Positions 15,928-23,637 of a DNA stretch of 35,326 nucleotides are shown piece after piece (the stretch's first letter is position 1; each line of letters begins with the position of its first letter). Origin of the DNA: Acidobacteriota bacterium (GTDB lineage: Bacteria > Acidobacteriota > Vicinamibacteria > Vicinamibacterales > UBA8438). The translations under genes were made by a program, and so were the position numbers. The stretch lies in assembly GCA_021296485.1 (NCBI GenBank), contig JAGWAI010000028.1, positions 8,142 through 43,467 on the forward strand, read 5' to 3'. The notes beneath the pieces were generated by a model. It had not been told where the DNA came from and did not search any database. It saw nothing but the letters and a program-made list of their open reading frames with translations.

Positions 15928-16824
15928 ATGCGCAGACACCTTGTGGACCGGTTCCGCACCCTCCTGCCGGCTGCGGCACTGCTGCTGCCGGCGGCGGCGG
16001 CGGCGCAGACCGAAGGCGCCGGGTTCGAAGCGTTTCACGGTACGTGGACGGCCCAGTCGGGACGAGGCACGCCTGCGGTCACCATGACGTGGGAAGACCG
16101 AGGCGGCGGGATCGTCTACGTCTCCACCACAGATTCCTCGCCCGACGCCGGGCCGCTCGAAGTATTCGCGTTCCGCCTGGACGGCAAGGACTACCCGTAT
16201 GCGTTCCGCGGCGGGGACGTCACTTCGACCATCGCCTCTGCGGCCATCGATCGGAATGCGATTGACGTGACCTACAAGATGGGCGGCACGCGCACCGCGC
16301 GCAGCCGCTGGTCCGTCTCCGGCAACGGGTCGACACTGACGGTCGGACGGCCGGACGGAACGACGTGGTCGCTGGCTCGGCAGAACGCGTCGCCAGCCCA
16401 GGCGCCGCGCGAGTTCAGCAGCGGGTACAAGCGCTACATCGGCGTGTGGGAAGCGGTGCGGAATGAACGCGGCTCCAATACCGGGACCGTCGTCTGGGAG
16501 GACCGCGGCGAGAATTTCGTCATTGCCACCGTGCGCGACCGGGACGGCCGGGTAACAATGCGCTACACCCTGAAATACGACGGCAAGCACTACCCGTGCG
16601 TCAGCAACCGCGGCGGCGTCAACACGATTACCTCCGTGTTCGTGGACGACTACAAGACGGACTGGTCGATCTACCTGGCCGACGGGAGCCTGAGCGGATC
16701 GGGCAGCCGCATCGTGGATCCCGACGGCCAGCGCATCGTCGTACCCGGCAGCGGGGGCGGCGGTAACGACCTGATCTGGCACCGGGCTGGCGACGCACCG
16801 ACCGACGGTATCCTCGCGCCATGA
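15928..16824 (+). CDS. Secreted protein with two tandem lipocalin-like repeats, unknown function
   Basis: The product has 298 residues. ATG 15928 is chosen because GGAGG (15918-15922) lies 5 bases upstream; the in-frame GTG at 15922 overlaps that site. A signal peptide (LLPAAALLLPAAAAAQ) is followed by two copies of a module of about 120 residues. Both modules show a G-x-W opening (FHGTWTAQ and YIGVWEAV), then TMTWEDRGGG versus TVVWEDRGEN, LDGKDYPYAFRGGDV versus YDGKHYPCVSNRGGV, and a closing W (TWSLAR versus LIWHR). The pattern looks like small beta-barrels of lipocalin type, which would suggest binding of a small ligand; that is inference. The final ATGA overlaps the next gene, so translation is coupled. 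I do not recognise a named family. Confidence 0.82.
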   Translation: MRRHLVDRFRTLLPAAALLLPAAAAAQTEGAGFEAFHGTWTAQSGRGTPAVTMTWEDRGGGIVYVSTTDSSPDAGPLEVFAFRLDGKDYPYAFRGGDVTSTIASAAIDRNAIDVTYKMGGTRTARSRWSVSGNGSTLTVGRPDGTTWSLARQNASPAQAPREFSSGYKRYIGVWEAVRNERGSNTGTVVWEDRGENFVIATVRDRDGRVTMRYTLKYDGKHYPCVSNRGGVNTITSVFVDDYKTDWSIYLADGSLSGSGSRIVDPDGQRIVVPGSGGGGNDLIWHRAGDAPTDGILAP

Positions 16825-18554
16825 GGCCGGCCCGCCTGCTGCTCTGCCTCGCCTCCGCAATCCTGCTCGCTCACGCGGGGCCGCTCCTGGCGCAGGAGGC
16901 GCAATCGGTCGCCCTCAGCGGAGTGGTCCACTCACTGGAAGAAGGCTGGATGGAAGGCGTCGTGGTAACGGCGCGGCGCGAGGGGGCGCCCTTCACGGTA
17001 TCGGTGGTGAGCGACGACCAGGGGCGCTACCGCTTTCCGCGAACCCACGTGGAACCGGGCGCATACGACTTGTCGATTCGGGCCGCGGGTTACGACCTGG
17101 GCTCGCCCGGCAGGGTGGCGGTGACGGCGACTGCCCCGGTGACGCTGGATCTCGAGCTCCTGGAGACCGCCGACCTCGCCTCGCAGCTCTCCTCGCGCGA
17201 GTGGCTCATGAGCATGCCGGGCACGATTGCACAGAAGGACCAGCTGGCCTACCAGGTGGTCAGTTGCGCCTACTGCCACACGTACGAGCGCATCGTGAAG
17301 TCGCGGCACACGGCCGAGGCGTTCGTCCCGGTGATCACCCGCATGCAGACCTATTTCGGCGACGGCACGGCGGTGAGCCGCAGCGGGCGGGGCCGGGGCC
17401 AGCGCAACGAACACCCGGAACTGGCCGCCGAAAACCCGAATTGGGGCAGCGCCCCGAAGACCGAGCTCGCCGCCTACCTCGCGACGGTGAATCTGAGCGC
17501 GGGCGGGAGGGACTGGCCCTACGAACTGAAGACGCTGCCGCGCCCGACCGGCCGGGCGACCCGGGTCATCATCACGCAATACGACCTGCCCCGGCCGGGC
17601 ACCGTCCCGCACGACATGACGATCGATTCGACCGGCACCCCGTGGTTCCCGGACCAAAGCCGGATGTTCATCGGAAAGCTCGATCCGCGGACCGGAGTAT
17701 CGACGGAGTACCCGTTGCCGCCGCTGCCGACCGGCCGCGTGGGCGGCGTCGCGGACATGCAGGTCGACCTGGACGACAACGTGTGGTTCACGATGACGGT
17801 GCCCGAGCGCGCCTCGCACTTCGGGTTCCCGACGAAGTTCGACCCGGACACGGAGGAGATAACGGTCGTGCCAATCCCCTCGGACGGGTCCGGCCGGTTC
17901 GGCGACGGGTCCGCGCAGTTCCTCGATCTGGCGCCCGATGGCCGGTTGTGGATGAACTCCGGGGTCGACTTCTATCGGGTCGATCCCGGGACCATGACGG
18001 CCGACCTGCACCTCAACGCCACGCCCCCCGACCTGCCGGGACAGTCGAGTCAGGGATTGCGGCACTTCGTCTACCAGATGGTCGTCGATTCGCAGGGCGT
18101 GCCGTACGGCACCGACTTTCCCGTGTCAACCATCGTCCGCGCGGACCCCGAGACCGGTGAGGTGCGCTACTGGCCCACGCTGACGCCCAACGCGGTGCCG
18201 CGGCGCGGGCGCATGGACGCGCGGGACCGCTTCTGGTTCGCCGAGTACTTCGGCGATGCGATCGGGATGTTCGATACCCGCACCGAGGAGATGCACGAAT
18301 ACCCGATGCCCCGCAAGTGGACGACGCCGTACACGGCCTCGGCGCCGGACAAGGACGGCTACGTCTATTCGCCGAGCAACATGAGCGAGCGGCTGATGCG
18401 TCTCGATCCGGCGAGCGGCGAGGTGATCGAGTACCAGATGCCAACCGACTTCGACACCAAGAAGATCCTTCACGATCCGTCGACCGACCGCACCACGCTC
18501 TGGATGGCCAACACGCGGAACGCGAGGCTGGTACGGGTCGAGCCGCTCGATTAG
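16821..18554 (+). CDS. Carboxypeptidase-regulatory-like / cytochrome / Vgb-like beta-propeller protein, copy 1
   Basis: This secreted protein has 577 residues. Domains in order are a signal peptide (1-24), an Ig-like carboxypeptidase-regulatory domain (about 28-115, LSGVVHSLEEGWMEGVVVTA), a cytochrome-like helical segment with CAYCH at 149-153, and a propeller of virginiamycin B lyase (streptogramin lyase) type from about residue 240 to the end, with repeated W-F and G-x-I-x-x-x-D-x-x-T blade motifs (WFPDQSRMFIGKLDPRTG, WFAEYFGDAIGMFDTRT). Although the propeller resembles Vgb, the haem site and the Ig-like domain argue against a simple antibiotic lyase; a carbohydrate- or lactone-acting redox protein is possible. 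The start overlaps the previous gene by four bases. A paralogue follows 21 bases later. Confidence 0.87.
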   Translation: MRPARLLLCLASAILLAHAGPLLAQEAQSVALSGVVHSLEEGWMEGVVVTARREGAPFTVSVVSDDQGRYRFPRTHVEPGAYDLSIRAAGYDLGSPGRVAVTATAPVTLDLELLETADLASQLSSREWLMSMPGTIAQKDQLAYQVVSCAYCHTYERIVKSRHTAEAFVPVITRMQTYFGDGTAVSRSGRGRGQRNEHPELAAENPNWGSAPKTELAAYLATVNLSAGGRDWPYELKTLPRPTGRATRVIITQYDLPRPGTVPHDMTIDSTGTPWFPDQSRMFIGKLDPRTGVSTEYPLPPLPTGRVGGVADMQVDLDDNVWFTMTVPERASHFGFPTKFDPDTEEITVVPIPSDGSGRFGDGSAQFLDLAPDGRLWMNSGVDFYRVDPGTMTADLHLNATPPDLPGQSSQGLRHFVYQMVVDSQGVPYGTDFPVSTIVRADPETGEVRYWPTLTPNAVPRRGRMDARDRFWFAEYFGDAIGMFDTRTEEMHEYPMPRKWTTPYTASAPDKDGYVYSPSNMSERLMRLDPASGEVIEYQMPTDFDTKKILHDPSTDRTTLWMANTRNARLVRVEPLD

Positions 18555-18575
18555 TCCGCGTTGAGGACCTTGCCA

Positions 18576-19358
18576 ATGTCCGAAGCGGCAACTCGGCCAC
18601 TCGGTACCGTTGCCTGTGCGTGCGTTGCGCTCGGATTGCTGGTCTGGCCCACAAGCGCCACGCCACCGGGTGTGACTGCACGCGAGGCGCGCGCCGCGCA
18701 GACTGACGCGCGTCCGGCAGGCGTGCTCGTCGGCACCGTGCAGGAAACCGCCGGCCAGCCACTCGGCGGCGTCCAGGTTTCCGCGAAAGCCGCGGGCACG
18801 ACGATTACGACTACCGTGTTCACGGACGAGCAGGGCCGCTACTTCTTTCCGGCGATGCGGGGCGGACCGTACCGCGTGTGGGCGCAGGCGGTCGGGTTTG
18901 CGCGGGCGCCCGCCGAAGTGACGATAGTGGCCGGCGCGCGGATACATCAGGCTTTCACGCTGCACCGCCTGGGCACGCTCGACGAGATCGCGCCGCAACT
19001 GTCCGAGTCGGAATGGATCGCGGCGCTGCCGGAGGATACGCGGGAGAAGCGCCGGATGAAGGAGATCCTGCGCGTCAACTGCGGTATGTGCCACTCGATC
19101 GCCTCGGTGCTGCAACACAGGTTCGACGAGCGCGGCTGGCTGAACATGATTCAACCGGCCGAGCCGGCGCCCCACGGTCGAATATCACCGGGAGGAATTG
19201 GCCGCGTACCTGGCCGCGGTACGCGGCCCGGAATCGCCGCCCCTGGACGTCGCGCTGCATCCGCGCCCGACGGGCGAAGCGGCGCGGGTGGTGTTCACGC
19301 AGTACGACATTCCAATGAAGAACGCGCCGGACGGACTGCTTGTCCTGGACGGCAATGA
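18576..19358 (+). CDS. Vgb-like propeller/cytochrome protein, copy 2, N-terminal part (frameshifted)
   Basis: This is the front part of a paralogue of the preceding gene. The ATG at 18576 has GAGG 9 bases upstream. It encodes a signal peptide, a carboxypeptidase-regulatory domain (about 49-130, VLVGTVQETAGQPLGGVQVS) and the haem site CGMCH at 169-173. Similarity to copy 1 stops after LNMIQPAEPAP (base 19173); the remaining 60 or so codons to 19358 read as arginine/glycine/alanine-rich frameshift peptide. The missing sequence continues in the +1 frame in the next entry. Removing one C from the CCCC run at 19170-19173 would join the two parts into one protein of about 743 residues. Confidence 0.8.
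   Translation: MSEAATRPLGTVACACVALGLLVWPTSATPPGVTAREARAAQTDARPAGVLVGTVQETAGQPLGGVQVSAKAAGTTITTTVFTDEQGRYFFPAMRGGPYRVWAQAVGFARAPAEVTIVAGARIHQAFTLHRLGTLDEIAPQLSESEWIAALPEDTREKRRMKEILRVNCGMCHSIASVLQHRFDERGWLNMIQPAEPAPHGRISPGGIGRVPGRGTRPGIAAPGRRAASAPDGRSGAGGVHAVRHSNEERAGRTACPGRQ
19170..19173 (+). other. Frameshift site (CCCC run) splitting the second Vgb-like gene
   Basis: Upstream codons read N-M-I-Q-P-A-E-P-A-P in one frame. Skipping one base in this C run continues as P-T-V-E-Y-H-R-E-E-L-A-A-Y-L-A in the next frame, and E-L-A-A-Y-L-A matches the TELAAYLATV of copy 1. A single-base insertion, by mutation or by assembly error, is the simplest explanation. Confidence 0.75.
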
Positions 19359-20805
19359 CTGGTCCGCGGGCCGGGCCACGCATCACGGCTACCTGAATCA
19401 CGACGTCGTGATCGACCTGGACGGCTACGCCTGGCTGACGGCCTTCCCCCCGCCCGACCCGGCGCTCTACAAGCTCGACCCCGCCACCGGCCAGGTCTCG
19501 TGGTACGCGATACCGAACGAAGACGGCCAGGGCATGCGGTGGACCCACGGCATCGTGCCCCACCGGAACGGCAAGATCTACTTCACGGCGCTCACGGCGC
19601 TGGGCGAGGTGGATCCGGAAACGCATGCATTCGAGTTCTTTCACCCGCCGCCGAACACCGGCGGCGGGGTTGCGCAGGACCTGGACACCGACCCCCAGGG
19701 AGGCGTCTGGGCCACGACCCGCGGCGGCGCCTACCGCTTCGATCCGGCGACGCGGGAGTGGGGCTACTTCCCCAGCCCGACAACACCCGACGGCGGCACC
19801 TACGGCGTGGCGGCGGACATCGACGGCAACGGCTGGTGGGCGCAGTTCGCCGGGGATCGCGTAGGGAAAGGCGATCCCCGGACCGGCCGCACCTACGAGG
19901 TCGCCCTGCGACCGCCCTGGATGGCGGACACCGAACAGACCGCGACTCCGCAGGACCGGGAGTTCTACGAGTCGATCGGCGCGTTGACCTGGGGTGGGAT
20001 CAACATGGTCCCCGGAGCCCAGGCGCCCCGCCGGATGGGAACGGACAAGCACAGCGATACGCTGTGGGTCGCGAACTTCCAGGGGGAGAATCTCGCGCGC
20101 ATCAACATCCGCACACTCGACGCCACGTACTACCGGCTCCCGATTCGCAGCCACCCGTACCGGGTGACGGCGGACGAGTACCACAACGCATGGACGAGCA
20201 TCATGGGCGACGACTGGCTGCTCAGGCTGCATCCGGATACGGCGGAATGGACCATGTTCCAGCTACCCGTGCTCAACTGCGACAGCCGCTACCTTTGGAT
20301 TGATCACGGCCGGGACGAGCTGTGGGTGCCGTGCGCCCGGACCAGCCAGGCGATCCGCATGCAGTTCCGAACGGCCGGGCAACTGCAGGCGCTCGCGAAT
20401 GGCGCCCTGCCGGCGGCGCCTGTCGTACCCGCCCCCGCACCGGAGCCCCTGTCAACGCAGCCGGTCGCACAGCCGCCGACCGGTGAGGTGGCCGTGACGC
20501 GCGGTGTGTTCGACATGCGCACGGTCGCCCTGCCCGGCCCGCTGAACGAGCGCGAGTTGGACGGCCGGCGACTGTTCTACGGGCGCTGCTCCATGTGCCA
20601 CGTACGACCGAACGGGCCGTGGGTGGACCGGACGACGGTCCAGGCCCTGGGAGAGTCGCGCGTGCTCGAGTTGATCGCGGCGGGGTCCGAGCGCATGCCG
20701 GGCCAGCAGTACTCCCTGACGCCCGTCCGGATGCAGAATGTCGTCGACTATCTCAAGACGGTTACGCCGGACCAGAAGCCCGCCACCCTCCCCGGCTGGT
20801 GGTGA
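19198..20805 (+). CDS. Vgb-like propeller/cytochrome protein, copy 2, C-terminal part with terminal cytochrome c
   Basis: This is the continuation of the gene that begins at 18576, in the +1 frame; the coding sense really resumes at about 19171. A TTG at 19198 could act as a start, but its purine-rich stretch (GGGAGGAA) abuts it, so independent translation is doubtful. It encodes the Vgb-like propeller (about 400 residues; AWLTAFPPPDPALYKLDPATG, GNGWWAQFAGDRVGKGDPRTG, LWVANFQGENLARI), then a proline/alanine linker and an extra class I cytochrome c with CSMCH at bases 20587-20601 and a likely methionine ligand in SERMPGQQ. Copy 1 lacks this last domain. The TGA stop overlaps a GTG (20802) that opens the next frame, suggesting coupling to the amidohydrolase. 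Confidence 0.8.
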   Translation: MAAYLAAVRGPESPPLDVALHPRPTGEAARVVFTQYDIPMKNAPDGLLVLDGNDWSAGRATHHGYLNHDVVIDLDGYAWLTAFPPPDPALYKLDPATGQVSWYAIPNEDGQGMRWTHGIVPHRNGKIYFTALTALGEVDPETHAFEFFHPPPNTGGGVAQDLDTDPQGGVWATTRGGAYRFDPATREWGYFPSPTTPDGGTYGVAADIDGNGWWAQFAGDRVGKGDPRTGRTYEVALRPPWMADTEQTATPQDREFYESIGALTWGGINMVPGAQAPRRMGTDKHSDTLWVANFQGENLARINIRTLDATYYRLPIRSHPYRVTADEYHNAWTSIMGDDWLLRLHPDTAEWTMFQLPVLNCDSRYLWIDHGRDELWVPCARTSQAIRMQFRTAGQLQALANGALPAAPVVPAPAPEPLSTQPVAQPPTGEVAVTRGVFDMRTVALPGPLNERELDGRRLFYGRCSMCHVRPNGPWVDRTTVQALGESRVLELIAAGSERMPGQQYSLTPVRMQNVVDYLKTVTPDQKPATLPGWW

Positions 20806-20822
20806 CCGCGGTCCGCGGAGTC

Positions 20823-22256
20823 ATGCTGACGCGATTCCGATTCTTCCTGCATGCCGTACTCGCGCCGGCCGCGCTGTGTCTCGCCGCGTCCGCGTGCGGA
20901 CCGGCGCCGCCCGCCACGCAGACCGGCACTGCCGCACCGGACGCCGCCGAGACGAACACCGTGGTGTTCGAACAGGTCACTGTCGTTCCCATGGACCGCG
21001 AGCGGGTGCTGCCGAACCGGATGGTGGTCGTCCACAACGGACTGATCGCGGAGATCGACGCCGCCGGCATGCCGGCGCCGGCGGGCGCCGTCCGCGTCGA
21101 CGGGCGCGGCAAGTTTCTCATGCCGGCGCTCGCCGAGATGCACGCGCATCTGCTTCCTGAGGACGTTGCCCCCTATGTCGGCGGCCGCTTTGCGACGCCG
21201 GAGCAGGCCATCGAGCGCGTGCTGCTCATGTTCGTACTGAACGGCGTCGGCACCGTCCGGAACGCGCACGGCCACGCACCGCACATCGCCCTGCGGGAGC
21301 GCGTGGCCGGCGGGGAACTGACTGGACCGACGATTATCACGTCCGGACCGTCGTTCAGAAACGAACACGTGGCGTCGACTGCGGCGGCCGAGCGATTCGT
21401 TGCGGATCACGTTGCGCTCGGGTACGACTTCATCAAGGTCTATCCCACCATCGCCGGCGGCATCGACGACGACGCCGATGTGTGGGAGGCAATGACACGC
21501 GCCGCGAACGAGGCCGGCGTGCCGTTCGGCGGGCATGTGCCTACCGGGCTGGGGCTGCGCCGTGTGCTCGAGTCCGGGATGCGGACCATCGACCACATCG
21601 ACGGGTACCTGGAGGCCGCCGCGCGTCCGGGTGCGCCCGAACCGCAGATCTTCGGGACCAATCTCGCGGGGCACGTGGACGAGTCGCGGTTCGCGGCGCT
21701 GGCCGGGGAGACGCGGGCCGCGGGCGCGTGGATCGTGCCGACGCAGAGCCTGCTGGAGGTCCAGCGGGGTCCGGACGATCCGGATGTGATGGCAACCTGG
21801 CCCGGTATGGAATACGTCTCGCCCGAGGTGCTGCAACGGTGGATCGACGCGAAGCGGCGCACCATGGCCGCGCAGCCGCTCGAGACGCGCCAGGAGTATC
21901 TCGCCCTGCGGCGGCGGCTCCTGAAAGCCCTGTACGACGGCGGAGTGCGGTTCGTGCAGGGCTCCGACTCGCCCCAGACGTGGACCCCGCCCGGTTTTGC
22001 GGCGCACAGGGAGCTTGCGGCCCTGGTGGCGTCGGGGCTGACGCCGTTTCAGGCGCTGGAAACCGGCACCCGCAACGTGGCGGTGTTCCTGAACGCGGAG
22101 GACCGCACCGGCACCGTCGAAGTGGGCAAGCGCGCGGACCTGCTGCTGGTCGACGCCAATCCGCTGGAGGACGTGGCCAACGCGCATGAGATCACCGGCG
22201 TCATGCTCAACGGCCGCTGGCTGCTCCGCGAAGAAATCGAAGCCCTACTTCGTTAG
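20823..22256 (+). CDS. Amidohydrolase family lipoprotein
   Basis: The product has 477 residues from the ATG at 20823; a GTG at 20802 in the same frame overlaps the previous stop (GTGA) and is an alternative start. The N terminus is a lipoprotein signal with lipobox LAASAC (Cys25). The TIM-barrel hydrolase shows the metal set of the imidazolonepropionase/prolidase-like subfamily: H-x-H in EMHAHL (107 and 109), a Lys in DFIKVYP, His in GGHVP, His in IDHIDGY and the catalytic Asp in QGSDSPQ. The C-terminal small beta domain (GTVEVGKRADLLLVDANPLED) is complete. Such enzymes cleave amide, lactam or peptide-like bonds; the substrate is not predictable. It is the last gene of the plus-strand run, and its TAG overlaps the TAA of the convergent gene. 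Confidence 0.9.
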   Translation: MLTRFRFFLHAVLAPAALCLAASACGPAPPATQTGTAAPDAAETNTVVFEQVTVVPMDRERVLPNRMVVVHNGLIAEIDAAGMPAPAGAVRVDGRGKFLMPALAEMHAHLLPEDVAPYVGGRFATPEQAIERVLLMFVLNGVGTVRNAHGHAPHIALRERVAGGELTGPTIITSGPSFRNEHVASTAAAERFVADHVALGYDFIKVYPTIAGGIDDDADVWEAMTRAANEAGVPFGGHVPTGLGLRRVLESGMRTIDHIDGYLEAAARPGAPEPQIFGTNLAGHVDESRFAALAGETRAAGAWIVPTQSLLEVQRGPDDPDVMATWPGMEYVSPEVLQRWIDAKRRTMAAQPLETRQEYLALRRRLLKALYDGGVRFVQGSDSPQTWTPPGFAAHRELAALVASGLTPFQALETGTRNVAVFLNAEDRTGTVEVGKRADLLLVDANPLEDVANAHEITGVMLNGRWLLREEIEALLR

Positions 22257-23599
22257 ACGTCCAACACGCCGGCGATTCTACCCGTGCTGTCGCCGAGCTT
22301 CTCGAGCGGGAACCCGAGCTTCTCAAGAATGGTCAGGTGCAGGTTCGTAAGCGGCTGCTTCGGGTAGCGGACGTAGCGCCCGCCGCGGATCCCGGTCCCC
22401 TTGCCCCCGACCAGCATGATCGGCAAATCGTCGTGAAAATGGGTATTGCTGTCGCTGATGCCGGTTCCGTACAGGAACAGCGTGTGGTCGAGCAGCGTGC
22501 CGTCGCCCTCCGGGGTCTCCGCGAGCTTCGCGACCAGGTGGGCGAACTGCTGCATGTGGTACTCGTTGATCTTGCTCAATCGCTCGAGCTTCGCCGGCTC
22601 ATCCTGGTGGTGGGACACCGGATGGTGCGAATCGGAAACGCCAATCTCGGGATAGGGCCGGTTGCTGACCTCCCTGCCCATCATGAACGTGCAGATACGG
22701 GTCATGTCGGTCTGATACGCCAGCGCCAGCAGGTCCAGCAGCAGTCTGGCATGCTCCGCGTAGTCGCTAGGAATACCGACCGGCTGTTCGACCACGGGCA
22801 GCGCTTCGAGGCCCTGACGCTGGGCCAGTTGCAGGCGCCGCTCGATGTCCCGAATCGCGTCGAAATACTCTGCAAGCTTGACCTGGTCCTCCGGGCCAAC
22901 GGCCTTCCGCAGGCCTTCCGCATCACCACTGACGAAATCGAGGATGCTGCGGTCGATGCTCATGCGCGCCCGCCGCGCGTCCGCATCGGTGCTGCCGGCG
23001 GTGCCGAAGAGCCGCTCGAACACGGCCCGGGGGTCGTTTTCTACCGGCAGCGGCGTGGTGGGCGTGCGCCAGGCGATGGTGTTGGTGTACGCGCAACTCA
23101 GGCCGCCGTCGCACGATCCCAGCAATCCAGGGTCTTCCATGCCCAGCTCGAGCGATGCGAGCTGGGTGTCCCGCGCCAGTTCGGCGGCGGCAATCTGGTC
23201 CATCGACATCGCAGCGCGCACCTGCGCGCTGCGATCCTCGAACGGCGTGCCGGTGAGGAACGTGCCGGAGGACTTGATGTGATCACCGCCGCGCAGGAGC
23301 TTGGCCGATTCGGTCGCCAGCCCGCCGCACAGGACCGCCCTGTCCTTGAACGCTTCCAGCGGGCGCAGGATCGGCGGCGCCGTCGTGAGGGGTCCCTCGG
23401 CAAGGTCGCGCGGATACCAGTACGGCATGGACATGCCGTTGGGCACGTAAAACACGCCCAGCCGGCGTACCGGCGCCGCGGCGGTCCTGGCCATGGCCGT
23501 GAGCGCCGGCACCATGCCGTCGAGCAACGGCAGGGCCAGCGTGGCGCCGATCCCGCGCAAAACGGTCCGGCGAGGTATGTGTTTCCGGGTGACAATCAT
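22253..23599 (-). CDS. DUF1552 protein with Tat signal, copy B
   Basis: The product has 448 residues from the ATG at 23599, with GAGGGAGACGAG just upstream; the frame stays open to 23749, but that part overlaps the end of the preceding gene and shows no signal. A twin-arginine signal (PRRTVLRGIGATLALPLLD) is followed by the DUF1552 landmarks VFYVPNGMSMPYWYP, YTNTIAWRTPTTPLP, GVSDSHHPVSHHQDEPAK and LYGTGISDSNTHFHDDLPI. It is clearly paralogous to the gene at 14492 and keeps the same position behind a DUF1592 cytochrome, with a 38-base gap here instead of an overlap. Confidence 0.93.
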   Translation of the reverse strand: MIVTRKHIPRRTVLRGIGATLALPLLDGMVPALTAMARTAAAPVRRLGVFYVPNGMSMPYWYPRDLAEGPLTTAPPILRPLEAFKDRAVLCGGLATESAKLLRGGDHIKSSGTFLTGTPFEDRSAQVRAAMSMDQIAAAELARDTQLASLELGMEDPGLLGSCDGGLSCAYTNTIAWRTPTTPLPVENDPRAVFERLFGTAGSTDADARRARMSIDRSILDFVSGDAEGLRKAVGPEDQVKLAEYFDAIRDIERRLQLAQRQGLEALPVVEQPVGIPSDYAEHARLLLDLLALAYQTDMTRICTFMMGREVSNRPYPEIGVSDSHHPVSHHQDEPAKLERLSKINEYHMQQFAHLVAKLAETPEGDGTLLDHTLFLYGTGISDSNTHFHDDLPIMLVGGKGTGIRGGRYVRYPKQPLTNLHLTILEKLGFPLEKLGDSTGRIAGVLDV

Positions 23600-23637
23600 G
23601 CCGCTCGTCTCCCTCGGTTCATCCCGGCGGGTCTTCC

